A stretch of 64,000 bases of DNA. Source: Pseudomonas sp. 8AS (GTDB taxonomy: Bacteria; Pseudomonadota; Gammaproteobacteria; Pseudomonadales; Pseudomonadaceae). How positions within the stretch are numbered: the stretch's first letter is position 1; each line of letters starts with the position of its first letter. The notes beneath the pieces were generated by a model. The model was not told where the DNA came from, did no database searches, and saw only the letters and a program-made list of their open reading frames with translations. Of the stretch, positions 9,103-17,639 are shown piece after piece. The stretch lies in NCBI RefSeq assembly GCF_902506505.1, contig NZ_LR733406.1:1636525-1700524 (forward strand). Direction: 5' to 3'. The translations under genes and the position numbers were made by a program.

Positions 9103-9837
9103 ATGAACAGTCCTTGTCAGTCTTTCGGCAGTGGCCCGCTGGACGCTCCGCTGCGGGTGGGTGGATTGCTGCCGATGACCACCCTCGACTACCCCGAACA
9201 CCTGGCCTGCGTGCTGTTCTGCCAGGGCTGCGCCTGGCGCTGCCGCTACTGCCACAACCCGGAACTGATCCGCGCCAAGGTGCCCACCCCGATCAGCTGG
9301 GACGAGGTGCTGCGCTTCCTGCGCAAGCGCCGCGGCCTGCTCGACGCGGTGGTCTTCAGCGGCGGCGAGGCGACCCTGCAGAAGGCCCTGCCCGGGGCCA
9401 TGCGCAAGGTGCGCGAGCTGGGCTTCAAGGTCGGCCTGCACAGCGCCGGGATCAAGCCGGCCTCGTTCCGCCGCGTGCTGGCGCTGTGCGACTGGGTCGG
9501 CTTCGACGTCAAGGCGCTGGAGGAGGAGGCCGAGCTGATCACCGGCGTCAGCGGCAGCGGCCAGGCCAACTGGCACAGCCTGGAGCTGCTGCTGGACAGC
9601 GGGGTGGACTACGAATGCCGCACCACCGTGCACTGGCAGCTGTTCGATTGCCAGCGCCTGCAACGCCTGGGCGAACGCCTGGCGGCGCTCGGCGTGCAGC
9701 GCTTCGTGGTGCAGCTGGCGCGCCCGCAGCAGATGCTCGACCCGGAGCTCGGCGCCGCACCGATGCCGGCCGAGGCCGCCCAGCTATGGCCCTATCTGCA
9801 GCAGCTGTTTCCCCGCTTCGAGCTGCGCGAGGCCTGA
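9103..9837 (+). CDS. nrdG: Anaerobic ribonucleotide reductase activating protein
   Basis: A 244-residue radical-SAM activase that places the glycyl radical on NrdD. The cluster motif is C43-x3-C47-x2-C50 (FCQGCAWRCRYCHN). The glycine-rich FSGGEATLQKAL motif follows. ATG 9103 has AGGAGG 6 bases upstream; the GTG two codons earlier overlaps that ribosome site. It follows nrdD and the small radical-domain gene in the same direction. Its length is in the range of the longer NrdG/PflA-like activases of Pseudomonas. Confidence 0.93.
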   Translation: MNSPCQSFGSGPLDAPLRVGGLLPMTTLDYPEHLACVLFCQGCAWRCRYCHNPELIRAKVPTPISWDEVLRFLRKRRGLLDAVVFSGGEATLQKALPGAMRKVRELGFKVGLHSAGIKPASFRRVLALCDWVGFDVKALEEEAELITGVSGSGQANWHSLELLLDSGVDYECRTTVHWQLFDCQRLQRLGERLAALGVQRFVVQLARPQQMLDPELGAAPMPAEAAQLWPYLQQLFPRFELREA

Positions 9838-9859
9838 GCAGAGTTTCTCCGACTTGCCC

Positions 9860-9941
9860 TAGGCTGCGCCGAGCGCACCAGCAAGCCCGTGCGCACCGGC
9901 AAGCCCGTGCAGAGCCCCTGGTGCGCACGGCGCACCCTACG
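9860..9941. repeat. REPIN-like inverted pair of the GTGCGC repeat
   Basis: TAGGCTGCGCCGAGCGCACC (9860-9879) faces GGTGCGCACGGCGCACCCTA (9920-9939), with an internal duplicated GCAAGCCCGTGC (9880-9891 and 9900-9911 region). It fills the gap between the convergent nrdG and ftrD genes. Confidence 0.7.
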
Positions 9942-9973
9942 CAGAGTCAGCCGTCTGACGGTGTGCCTGGTTC

Positions 9974-11341
9974 TCACCAACCCCAGAACTGCAGCCACCA
10001 GGCCGTGGCGATCAGCAGATTGGCCAGCAGCAGGGCGCCCAGGATCGGCAGGCGTTGTGCGGGTGTCAGGGCACGGCAGACCTGCCAGCCCAGGTGCAGG
10101 CTCCAGAGCAGGGCGGCGGCCAGCAGCGCGGCGCGGCAGGCCGGCACCCAGAGCAGGGCCAGGCCCTCGTAGCGCAGCAGCTTGACCGTGGTGGCGGAGA
10201 GGCCGAGAAACAGCCCGGCCGCGCCGGTTGGCAGCAGGCACAGCGTGATCTGGCGGGCGAAGGCCGCGCCTTGCCCGGCCAGCCTTGCGGCCCCAGTGAG
10301 CAACAGGTGCAGGCCGCCGCCGAGCAGCAGGCTGCTGGCGCCGAGGTACAGGCAGATGGCCAGGCCATCGAGCCAGGTGAAGGCGTCGTTGAGCTGTGGG
10401 TAATGGGTCAGCAGCCACCAGGGCGCGTCGGCCTCCAGCGGCCAGAGGATGTCGCGCCGCACCAGCCATTCGGCCAGGGCTTGCTTCAAGGCGATAAACC
10501 AGGGACTGACGGTCCACTGGAAGGCGCCGATGGCCAGGCCGATTACCCCGTAGAGCAGCAGCCGTATGCTCCAGCGGGTGTCACCGTCGGCGCCGTAGCG
10601 GACGATTTCCTCGTTGCCGGAGCGGGCGATCAGGCGCACCGCATCGCGCTGGCCGCTGCAGCGGCCGCAGGCGTGGCAGGCCGAGGCGCCGCGCATGCGG
10701 CGGATATCCAGCAGCGGGGCGCAGTTGGGCGGCGGCAGGTGCGGCGCGGCGTTGGCCTGCCAGCGCGCCTCGTCGACCTGGAAATGCACGGGGGCGAGCT
10801 TGGCCAGCAGGGCGAACACCCCGCTGACCGGGCACAGGTAGCGGCACCACACGCGCTTGCCGCGGCCGTACAGGTAGCCCACCAGCATGGCCGCCAGGGT
10901 CGAGCCGCCGAGAATCAGCAGGGCGGCCTGGGCGTAGTCGTAGACGCTGATCAGCTGGCCGTACAGGGTGGTCAGCAGGAAGCCCAGGGTCGGCCAGCCG
11001 GCCCAGCGCATCCAGCGCGGGGTGCCACGGCCCTGGCCGTGCCGGCTGGCCCATTCGCTGAGCGAGCCCTCCGGGCACAGCACGCCGCACCACAGGCGGC
11101 CGAACAGGACGATCGACAGCAGCACGAATGGCCACCACAGGCCCCAGAAGACGAACTGGGCGAATAGCGTCAGGTTGTCCAGCAGGCGCGCCGAACCGGG
11201 CGGCAGGGGCAGCAGGGCGGGGATCAGCAGCAGAGCGGCGTAGACCAGCACCACCAGCCACTGCAGCCGGCGGATCAGTCCGGCGTGGCGGCGCATGGCG
11301 TGGCCCAGGCGGGTGAGCTGGCGGTTGAGCGCGGCGTTCAT
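9974..11341 (-). CDS. ftrD: FtrD-type membrane 4Fe-4S (polyferredoxin) protein
   Basis: A 455-residue membrane protein of the NapH/FixG-like group. It has about ten hydrophobic segments and cluster motifs CGVLCPEGS, CRYLCPVSG and CHACGRC on the cytoplasmic loops. In FtrABCD ferrous-iron systems this protein is thought to accept electrons when Fe2+ is oxidised for passage through FtrC. The start is the ATG at 11341, which overlaps the ftrC stop as ATGA. The reading frame stays open further upstream inside ftrC, but that part is not used. Assignment rests on operon context plus motifs. Confidence 0.88.
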   Translation of the reverse strand: MNAALNRQLTRLGHAMRRHAGLIRRLQWLVVLVYAALLLIPALLPLPPGSARLLDNLTLFAQFVFWGLWWPFVLLSIVLFGRLWCGVLCPEGSLSEWASRHGQGRGTPRWMRWAGWPTLGFLLTTLYGQLISVYDYAQAALLILGGSTLAAMLVGYLYGRGKRVWCRYLCPVSGVFALLAKLAPVHFQVDEARWQANAAPHLPPPNCAPLLDIRRMRGASACHACGRCSGQRDAVRLIARSGNEEIVRYGADGDTRWSIRLLLYGVIGLAIGAFQWTVSPWFIALKQALAEWLVRRDILWPLEADAPWWLLTHYPQLNDAFTWLDGLAICLYLGASSLLLGGGLHLLLTGAARLAGQGAAFARQITLCLLPTGAAGLFLGLSATTVKLLRYEGLALLWVPACRAALLAAALLWSLHLGWQVCRALTPAQRLPILGALLLANLLIATAWWLQFWGW

Positions 11342-12183
11342 GCCGCGCGGCTCTGCAAAACCCTCCGCGGCGCTCGCAACAGGCTCCAGGCGAGCAGCCA
11401 GTAGTAGCCCAGCAGGCCCACATGCAGGGCCGAGGGCATGGCCCGGTAGCCGCTCAGGCTGGCCAGCAGCGCGCCGGGCTTGCTGCCGTCGTCGAGCAGC
11501 GCCGAGCTGTCCCACATCGGCTCGCTGAGCAGGGCGTAGATGTGTTCGGGCAGGTCCAGGGCCATCCACTGGCCGCTGGCGCGGTCCACCGCACTCATCA
11601 GCAGGGCGCCGCCGAGCAGCAACAGCAGCACTTCGCTGACCAGGAAGAACTGACGCCAGGCGATGAAGCGGCTGCCGGCCTGCAGCAGGGCGAAGCACAG
11701 CAGGCCGAGCAGCAGGCCGAGGCCGGCGCCCAGCGCCAGGCTGGCGGGGTTGGCCGAGGCGCTGACGCCATAGAGGAAGATCACCGTCTCGCTGCCTTCG
11801 CGCGCCACCGCCAGGGCCACCAGCAGCGCTAGGCTGGCCAGGCGGCCGTGCTGCAGGGCGCTGTCGGCCTGTTGTTCGAGCTGCTGGCGCATTTGCCCGC
11901 CGTTGCGGGCCATCCAGCGCACCATCTGCAGGATCAGCACGCAGGCGAGCAGGCTGAGGCCGGCCTGGAACCATTCCCCGCCCGGGCCGCTCATCCAGCT
12001 GCCGGCCAGGGCCATCAGCGCGGCCAGCAGCCCGGCCAGCAGCAGGCCGGCGCCGACCCCGCCCCACAAGTGCAGCAGGGCACGGTGCCGGCCGGGCTGG
12101 TGGCGCAGCCAGGCATACAGGATGCCGATCACCAGCAGGGCCTCGACACTTTCGCGCCAGACGATCAACAGGGCTTGCTCCAT
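11338..12183 (-). CDS. ftrC: FTR1-family iron permease FtrC
   Basis: A 281-residue inner-membrane permease with seven likely membrane segments. It carries the two REXXE iron-path motifs: RESVE in the first segment (residues about 10-14) and REGSE in the middle of the protein. These glutamates pass Fe3+ across the membrane in FTR1/EfeU proteins. The neighbours FtrA, FtrB and FtrD make this the four-gene ferrous uptake system known from Bordetella and Brucella. The stop overlaps the ftrD start. Confidence 0.93.
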   Translation of the reverse strand: MEQALLIVWRESVEALLVIGILYAWLRHQPGRHRALLHLWGGVGAGLLLAGLLAALMALAGSWMSGPGGEWFQAGLSLLACVLILQMVRWMARNGGQMRQQLEQQADSALQHGRLASLALLVALAVAREGSETVIFLYGVSASANPASLALGAGLGLLLGLLCFALLQAGSRFIAWRQFFLVSEVLLLLLGGALLMSAVDRASGQWMALDLPEHIYALLSEPMWDSSALLDDGSKPGALLASLSGYRAMPSALHVGLLGYYWLLAWSLLRAPRRVLQSRAA

Positions 12184-12221
12184 AGGATTTGCTCCATTGC
12201 GGGTACCTCGAAGAGTGCGGC

Positions 12222-12548
12222 TCAGCGAGCCTCGATCACGCCTTGCGGCAGCTCGGGATGGAACTCGTCGAAGAACAGGTAGCGCCCGGGCTTGAGCGGG
12301 TGGATCACGACGAAGGAGCTGACGCCGGGGTTGAGTACCTTCTCCACGCGCAGCGGCGTGCTCTCGAACTCGATGGGTCCCTGGCCGACGTTGTGCACGA
12401 CGATCTTGAAGCGTTGCCCGGCGGGCACCTGCAGGCTGGCCGGGGTGAAGTGACCGTCACGGATGCTCAGCTCGTAGCTCGGCAGCGGGGCGGCCAGCAG
12501 TCCGCCGGGCAGGGCGGCGAGCAGCAGGTAGAGGACTCTGTAGTGCAT
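12222..12548 (-). CDS. ftrB: Periplasmic cupredoxin-like protein FtrB
   Basis: A 108-residue exported protein: signal peptide at about residues 1-19 (hydrophobic LYLLLAALPGGLL, cut after AA), then a cupredoxin-like beta domain (IRDGHFTPASLQVPAGQ, then FVVIHPLKPGRYLFF). In the Ftr system it is proposed to oxidise or hold iron with FtrA in the periplasm. It starts 51 bases downstream of the ftrA stop and ends 38 bases before ftrC. Confidence 0.88.
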   Translation of the reverse strand: MHYRVLYLLLAALPGGLLAAPLPSYELSIRDGHFTPASLQVPAGQRFKIVVHNVGQGPIEFESTPLRVEKVLNPGVSSFVVIHPLKPGRYLFFDEFHPELPQGVIEAR

Positions 12549-12599
12549 GGAGCGCGCTCCTGTGAAAGCCGGCGCACAGGGGCGCGCGGCGAAAGAGAC

Positions 12600-13133
12600 T
12601 CAGTAGCCGCCTTTTTTGCCGATGCCGGCGAAGGTGAAGCTGTAGTGCAGCTCGCAGGTGGCGAACCAGGGCGCCACGCCGGTTTCCTTGTCGGTATGCC
12701 GGCCGAAGTGCTGGCCATGCCCGCCCGGGGCGCCGACCCAGTAGGTCAGCTGGTACTGGCCGGGGCCCATCAGCTTGAGGTTGTCGCCGTAGTGCGGGCC
12801 GTCGTTGGCCACCATGGCGTGGAAGTCGCCTTGCAGGGTCTGCTCGCTGCCGACCTTGCTCAGGCGGTAGCGCACGCTCAGGTAGGGCACGAAGCTGCCT
12901 TCCTGGAAGCCGTGGGTGTTGTTCTCCAGGGCGCTGATGTCGGCCTCCATGTGCACGTCGGAATCCACCGCCGGGCGCATCATGCCCGGCGGGTCCATCT
13001 CGATCGGTTGCAGGTACACGGCACCCACTTCCATGCCGGCGCACTGCTGCGGTTCGCCGATCGGGTATTCCTTGGCCTGGCTGGTGGTGGCGGCGAGCAG
13101 GCCGGTCAGGGCGAGCAAGAGGCGAGGGTTCAT
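12600..13133 (-). CDS. ftrA: P19-type periplasmic iron-binding protein FtrA
   Basis: A 177-residue exported protein with signal peptide MNPRLLLALTGLLAATTSQA. It contains the family marks EYPIGEPQQCAGMEVGAVYL, the Met/His region MDPPGMMRPAVDSDVHMEADI, and GGHGQHFGRHTD. These residues bind Cu/Fe in P19 and FetP proteins. It captures Fe2+ and hands it to FtrB/FtrC. ATG 13133 was chosen because it begins a clean signal peptide and has AAGGAAG upstream; the longer frame to 13193 runs into the Fur-like site. It is the first gene of the operon. Confidence 0.92.
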   Translation of the reverse strand: MNPRLLLALTGLLAATTSQAKEYPIGEPQQCAGMEVGAVYLQPIEMDPPGMMRPAVDSDVHMEADISALENNTHGFQEGSFVPYLSVRYRLSKVGSEQTLQGDFHAMVANDGPHYGDNLKLMGPGQYQLTYWVGAPGGHGQHFGRHTDKETGVAPWFATCELHYSFTFAGIGKKGGY

Positions 13134-13190
13134 CCGGGAGCTTCCTTTGGCTGTAGTCGATGGCGCCAGCATAGGAAGGTGGGATGCAAT

Positions 13191-13211
13191 CAATAATGAT
13201 TCTCGTCAATT
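13191..13211 (-). promoter_or_regulatory. Candidate Fur box of the ftrABCD operon
   Basis: On the minus strand GACGAGAATCATTATT matches the right half of the Fur consensus (AATCATTATC) in 9 of 10 positions, and about 13 of 19 over the full 19 bases. It lies 58-78 bases upstream of the ftrA start, so iron repression is expected. Confidence 0.65.
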
Positions 13212-13321
13212 TCCCCCCGGATAAGGCCGGCGCCGAAGAGGTACCCATCCAGAGGTATGGCCATGCCGGCCCGGATCACCGACCCTTGTCAGACTGAGGT
13301 GCCGCACAAGGAGTTTCGGCC

Positions 13322-13570
13322 ATGCAGGATCGACAGCTGGTCACCGCCACCACGCTGGCGCTGATTCATCAGAATCAGGTCGCCCTGGGCGAGGCCATTC
13401 AGCTGATCTCCGCCTGGTTCCAGCGCCATGGTGTGAGCGAGGTCACCGGCAGCCTGCAGGCGCACCTGGAGTTGCTGGTGAATAATTCCCTGCTGATCAA
13501 CAGCCGGCTGGCCGGCCTGCTGGAACCGGCCGCTGCCGTGGATCGGCAGCCGGCGAACGACCCGGGTTGA
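13322..13570 (+). CDS. Small hypothetical protein upstream of hemN
   Basis: An 82-residue protein of unknown function with ribosome site AAGGAGTTTCGGCC before ATG. It is predicted to be helical and soluble, with no Cys, no signal peptide and no recognised motif. It sits 28 bases before hemN in the same direction and may be co-transcribed with it. The good ribosome site and fit to the gap support a real gene; a longer antisense frame over the same region is considered a shadow. Confidence 0.65.
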   Translation: MQDRQLVTATTLALIHQNQVALGEAIQLISAWFQRHGVSEVTGSLQAHLELLVNNSLLINSRLAGLLEPAAAVDRQPANDPG

Positions 13571-13598
13571 GCGGCATCCCCTGTTCAGGTGAGCGAGC

Positions 13599-14987
13599 AT
13601 GATTGAGCCGGTGAGTTTCAACCGCGCCCTGGTCGAGAAGTACGACCGCCCCGGGCCGCGCTATACCTCCTACCCCACGGCGCCGCAGTTCCACCAGGCC
13701 TTCGCCATGGACGACTACCGCGCCGCGGCCAGGCGGAGCAACGAGGCCGCCGCGCCCAAGCCGCTGTCCGTGTATATCCACATCCCGTTCTGCAAGAGCC
13801 TCTGCTACTACTGCGCCTGCAACAAAATCATCACCCAGAAGAGCCACCGGGCAGTCGAGTACCTGGCCTACCTCAAGCGGGAAATCGCCCTGCAGGCCGC
13901 GCTGTTCGACGGCACGCGCAAGCTGACCCAGTTGCACCTCGGCGGCGGCACGCCGACCTATCTGACCGCCGAGCAGCTGGAGGAGCTGATGGCGGCCCTG
14001 CACGCGGCCTTCGCCATGGATGAAAGCGACGCCCACGAGTTCTCCATCGAGGTCGACCCGCGCACCATCAGTCCGTCGCAGATCCAGCACCTGCGCGACC
14101 TCGGCTTCAACCGCCTGAGCTTCGGCGTGCAGGACTTCGACGCGGCGGTCCAGGCCGCGGTGAACCGCCTGCAGAGCGAGGAGCAGACCCGCGAGCTGGT
14201 CGCCGCGGCCCGCCGCGCCGCGTTCAAGTCGGTCAGCGTCGACCTGATCTACGGCCTGCCGTTGCAGACCCGGGCCAGCTTCGCGGTCACCCTCGACAAG
14301 ATCATCGACCTGCGGCCTGACCGCATCGCCGCCTACAGCTATGCCCACCTGCCCGAGCTGGTGCGCGCCCAGCGCCTGATCCGCCGCGAGGACATGCCGC
14401 CGCCGGAGCGCAAGCTGGAGCTGCTGGAACTGACCATCGAGCGCCTGACGGCGGCGGGCTACGTCTACATCGGCATGGACCACTTCGCCCTGCCGGACGA
14501 CGAGCTGAGCCTGGCCCGCGAGCGGGGCACCCTGCAGCGCAATTTCCAGGGCTATTCCACCCACGCCGACTGCGACCTGATCGGCCTGGGCGTGTCCTCG
14601 ATCGGCAAGGTCGGCGACAGCTACAGCCAGAACGTCAAGGAACTCTCGCAGTACTACGCCCGTCTCGACGAGGGCCTGCTGCCGGTGCAGCGCGGCTATC
14701 GGCTGAGCGCCGACGACCGCCTGCGCCGCGAGGTGATCACCGACCTGATGTGCCACGGCCGGGTCGACTTCGCCCGTATCGAAAGCCGCCATGGTATCCG
14801 CTTCCGCGAGTACTTCGCCGCGGCCCTGGAGTCCCTCGCCGAGCCGCTCGCCGACGGCCTGCTGCAGCTTCACGAGCAGGAGCTGGTACTGCTGCCGCCG
14901 GGCCACCTGCTGATGCGCAGCATCGCCATGGCCTTCGATGCCTACCTGGGCGAGGCGCAGCAGGGGCGCTTTTCCCGCACCGTCTAA
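13599..14987 (+). CDS. hemN: Oxygen-independent coproporphyrinogen III oxidase
   Basis: A 462-residue radical-SAM enzyme that converts coproporphyrinogen III to protoporphyrinogen IX without oxygen in heme synthesis. The cluster motif is C65-x3-C69-x2-C72, with the extra Cys74 typical of true HemN. GGGTPTYL follows. The N-terminus KYDRPGPRYTSYPTAPQF is the HemN signature that separates it from the HemW-like proteins. It fits the anaerobic theme of this region. I did not find a convincing Anr box directly upstream. Confidence 0.95.
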   Translation: MIEPVSFNRALVEKYDRPGPRYTSYPTAPQFHQAFAMDDYRAAARRSNEAAAPKPLSVYIHIPFCKSLCYYCACNKIITQKSHRAVEYLAYLKREIALQAALFDGTRKLTQLHLGGGTPTYLTAEQLEELMAALHAAFAMDESDAHEFSIEVDPRTISPSQIQHLRDLGFNRLSFGVQDFDAAVQAAVNRLQSEEQTRELVAAARRAAFKSVSVDLIYGLPLQTRASFAVTLDKIIDLRPDRIAAYSYAHLPELVRAQRLIRREDMPPPERKLELLELTIERLTAAGYVYIGMDHFALPDDELSLARERGTLQRNFQGYSTHADCDLIGLGVSSIGKVGDSYSQNVKELSQYYARLDEGLLPVQRGYRLSADDRLRREVITDLMCHGRVDFARIESRHGIRFREYFAAALESLAEPLADGLLQLHEQELVLLPPGHLLMRSIAMAFDAYLGEAQQGRFSRTV

Positions 14988-15005
14988 GCGCCTGCTCCCG
15001 CTCCC

Positions 15006-15026
15006 GTAGGCTGCGCCACGCGCACC
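15006..15026. repeat. REP-like GTGCGC repeat, single copy
   Basis: GTAGGCTGCGCCACGCGCAC, a member of the same family as 6240-6260 and 9860-9941, just after hemN. Confidence 0.55.
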
Positions 15027-15095
15027 ACCGGCCCCGCGTGGGCCGGTGCTGTGCCCGGCGCATAGCCTGGTGTTCGTTTTGCTGTTTTCTTGCTA

Positions 15096-15110
15096 TGTTT
15101 GTATCAAACA
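15096..15110. promoter_or_regulatory. Palindrome upstream of the xre antitoxin gene, likely operator
   Basis: TGTTTG-TAT-CAAACA, a perfect 6-base dyad that overlaps the AT-rich probable -10 region and ends 17 bases before the antitoxin ATG. Xre-RES operons are usually repressed by the antitoxin or complex binding such dyads. Confidence 0.65.
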
Positions 15111-15127
15111 GACATCAGGAGGCCGCC

Positions 15128-15499
15128 ATGAGTGCGCTCGGCAAGCCCCGCGTTGCCGCGGATGCGGTTCTGCTCAAGGCCCTGCTCAACAGCCGCGAAC
15201 AGCTGGGCCTGACTCAGCAGGAGCTGGCGCAGATAGTCGGGGTCAATCGTTCGGCCATCAGCCGCTGGAGCGACAGCGGCGGCCTGCGCCCGCAGAGCAA
15301 GACCGGCGAGCTGGCGCTGCTGCTGATCCGCGCCTACCGGGCGTTGTTCGCCCTGTTCGGCGGCAACCTGGAGGACATGCGCCACTTCCTGCGCACCGAG
15401 AATCGCCACCTGGCCGGCGTGCCGCTGCAGCAGATGGGCCAGGTGCAGGGCCTGGTGCGGGTGGTCGAGTATCTCGACGCCATCCGCGGCAAGGTCTGA
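15128..15499 (+). CDS. Xre/MbcA/ParS-type antitoxin
   Basis: A 123-residue protein with an N-terminal helix-turn-helix (LGLTQQELAQIVGVNRSAISRW in part, residues about 27-47) and a C-terminal toxin-binding domain (ALLLIRAYRALFALFGG, then VEYLDAIRGKV). This layout is that of antitoxins paired with RES toxins. ATG 15128 follows AGGAGG with 5 bases between. The RES gene begins 53 bases downstream in the same direction. It is expected to neutralise the toxin and repress its own promoter at the palindrome at 15096. Confidence 0.88.
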   Translation: MSALGKPRVAADAVLLKALLNSREQLGLTQQELAQIVGVNRSAISRWSDSGGLRPQSKTGELALLLIRAYRALFALFGGNLEDMRHFLRTENRHLAGVPLQQMGQVQGLVRVVEYLDAIRGKV

Positions 15500-15551
15500 A
15501 GCAGCCCCGACTTCCACGCCCCGCCGCCGGCGGGCCCCAGCGAGCACCGAT

Positions 15552-16304
15552 ATGGATATCTGGCAGGCCTGTGCTGGCGTAGAACAGATTGCCCCGTTGC
15601 GCGGGCGCCTGGTGCGCCTGGTGGAAAGCCAGGAGCAGGTGGCCACCCTGCAGCTGGTCGACACCCTGGAGGAACAGGCCCTGCTCGAACAGCTGCTGGA
15701 AAGCAGCAAGCCACCGCTGCCGGCCAGCGACGAACCGCTGCACTACCTGCTGCATACGCCGTTTCGCTACCCGCCGCTGCGCTGGGGCTCGCGCTTCGGC
15801 CGCCGGCATGAGCCGAGCCTGTTCTACGCCGCCTGCCGCCTGGATACGGCGATGGCCGAGACGGCCTTCTACCGCTTCGTGCTGTGGCACGGCATGCTCG
15901 AAGCGCCGCCGAGCGGGCGGATCCTCAGCGAACACGCCTCGTTCGAGGCGCGCTATCAGGTCGAGCGCGGCATCCGTCTGCAGCTGCCGCCATTCGACCG
16001 CCACCGCGAGGTGCTGGTGCACCGCAGCGACTACCGCGCCACCCATGCACTGGGCAGCGCCATGCGCGAGGCCGGCGTGGAGGCGTTCGAGTTCCCCTCG
16101 GCGCGTTGCCCGCTGCACGGCAACAACGTGGCGCTGTACCGCCCGCAGGCCTTCAGCGAGCGGCGGCCGCGCAACCTGCAGCCCTGGCTGTGCGAAACCA
16201 CGGCCGGCTACGTGGCCTTCAAGGGCGCCCAGGGCCTGGACACGCCGCGGCTGTTTGCGCTGGAGCTGTTCCTGCTCGACGGGCGCCTGCCGCAGCCGGC
16301 CTGA
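15552..16304 (+). CDS. RES-domain toxin (NAD+ phosphorylase type)
   Basis: A 250-residue RES family protein. RES toxins degrade NAD+. Visible family features are the RYPPLRWGSRFGR region (first Arg), ETAFYRF (the Glu of the RES triad), and the later EFPSAR (the Ser). It follows its antitoxin gene directly. It is longer at the N-terminus than minimal RES domains, with about 60 residues of helical leader. Chromosomal Xre-RES pairs are common in Pseudomonas; activity is inferred from the family. Confidence 0.87.
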   Translation: MDIWQACAGVEQIAPLRGRLVRLVESQEQVATLQLVDTLEEQALLEQLLESSKPPLPASDEPLHYLLHTPFRYPPLRWGSRFGRRHEPSLFYAACRLDTAMAETAFYRFVLWHGMLEAPPSGRILSEHASFEARYQVERGIRLQLPPFDRHREVLVHRSDYRATHALGSAMREAGVEAFEFPSARCPLHGNNVALYRPQAFSERRPRNLQPWLCETTAGYVAFKGAQGLDTPRLFALELFLLDGRLPQPA

Positions 16305-16310
16305 GCCGGC

Positions 16311-17465
16311 TCAGTCAACCCCGGCGGGCTGCGGCGCGGCCCGGGCCGCCGAGTCCGCCGGGCTGGCGAAACGCTGCAGCTGCATTTCCTGCAGGCGGCT
16401 GAGGGTGCGGCGGAAGGCGAACTCCAGGTGGCCCTCGGTGTACAGCTCGCTCAGCGGCACCTCGGCCTCCAGGTAGAGTGGCACCTTGCGGTCGTAGCAC
16501 TCGTCGACCAGGGCGATAAAGCGGCGCACCGCGTCGTCGTGCACCGACAGCGCGGCGAGCTGGCGATCCCCGGCCACCACCCGCTCGACGCCGTCCTCGG
16601 TGCCGCGGGCAATCTTCGCCGGGCGGGTGGCCGCGCTGAGGTTGGGCAGCGCGCCGAGCAGGATCACCTGGAACTGATCGCACAGGGCGATGAAGTCGAG
16701 GGCCGCCAGCGGCTGCGCGCACAGGTCGGCGAAGTGCAGCCAGATCACCGTGCTCGCCCGCCGCTGCACCCGGATCGGCCGGCGGCCGAGCTGGATCGCC
16801 TCGCGCGAGACCGCCTGGCCGGCGCTCAGGTGCTCGAAGACCGCCGCCAGGGCGCTGCCTTGGCCGGCCTGGCCGAGCCAGTAACGCTGGTGTTGCTGGC
16901 CCGGATGCAGGCGATGGTCCTGGCCGCCATCGACGCCGACCACCTGCATGTGGCGGCCAATGGCGTCGATTGCCGGCAACAGGCGTTCGCGGTTGAAGCC
17001 GTCGGCATACAGCTGCTGCGGCGGCTGGTTGGAGGTGGCGAGCAGGGTCATGCCCTGGGCGAACATCGCCTGCAGCAGGCCGCCGAGCAGGATGGCGTCG
17101 CCGATATCGCCGACGAACAGCTCGTCGAAGCACAGCACCCGCACCTCGCCGCTCAGTTCGCGGGCGAGGGCCTGCAGGGGCTCGGCCGTGCCAGTGAGCT
17201 GGAACAGGCGTCGGTGCACCCACTGCAGGAAGTGGTGGAAATGCTGGCGCCGCGCCGGTACGCGCAGGCTCTCGTAGAAGCGATCCATCAGCCAGGTCTT
17301 GCCCCGCCCGACCGGGCCCCACAGGTAGACGCCGGGTACCGGCTGGTCGCCGGCATGCAGGGCATCGTGGCAATTCTGCAGCGCTTCGACGGCCTGCCAC
17401 TGGGCGAGATCGGCGTGGAAACCCTGGTGATCGATGGCGTGCCGGTAGGCGGCGAGAAGGGGCAT
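16311..17465 (-). CDS. zapE: AFG1/ZapE-like AAA+ ATPase
   Basis: A 384-residue P-loop ATPase. The Walker A motif is GPVGRGKTW and the Walker B is VLCFDELFVGDIGDA. The sensor region LLATSNQPPQQLY and the C-terminal RFIALVDECYDRKVPL are typical of ZapE/AFG1. ZapE acts at the cell division ring in E. coli. Pseudomonads can carry more than one family member, so this may be a paralogue. The ATG at 17465 was chosen because the frame beyond it gives an Arg/Pro-rich leader not typical of the family. It converges with the RES gene with only 6 bases between. Confidence 0.85.
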   Translation of the reverse strand: MPLLAAYRHAIDHQGFHADLAQWQAVEALQNCHDALHAGDQPVPGVYLWGPVGRGKTWLMDRFYESLRVPARRQHFHHFLQWVHRRLFQLTGTAEPLQALARELSGEVRVLCFDELFVGDIGDAILLGGLLQAMFAQGMTLLATSNQPPQQLYADGFNRERLLPAIDAIGRHMQVVGVDGGQDHRLHPGQQHQRYWLGQAGQGSALAAVFEHLSAGQAVSREAIQLGRRPIRVQRRASTVIWLHFADLCAQPLAALDFIALCDQFQVILLGALPNLSAATRPAKIARGTEDGVERVVAGDRQLAALSVHDDAVRRFIALVDECYDRKVPLYLEAEVPLSELYTEGHLEFAFRRTLSRLQEMQLQRFASPADSAARAAPQPAGVD

Positions 17466-17639
17466 GGGCGGTCGCTGCAGTGGCTTCGATGGGCGGCGCA
17501 GCTTTATAGCCCGTGCCGCGCCCGCAGGCCAGCGGCGGGGTGCCTGCGGCGCCCCCAAACGGGGCAGGGCGCGGCCCGGGCGCGGGGACTTGTGCACAAT
17601 TGCGAGGCGGCTTGTCAACCTGCTGTCATAAACTCGCCT

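Noticed and set aside
13567..13580. TTGAGCGGCATCCC as an Anr box before hemN
   Set aside because: Both half-sites deviate from the consensus (three mismatches of ten) and it overlaps the stop of the preceding small gene, too close to the hemN start.
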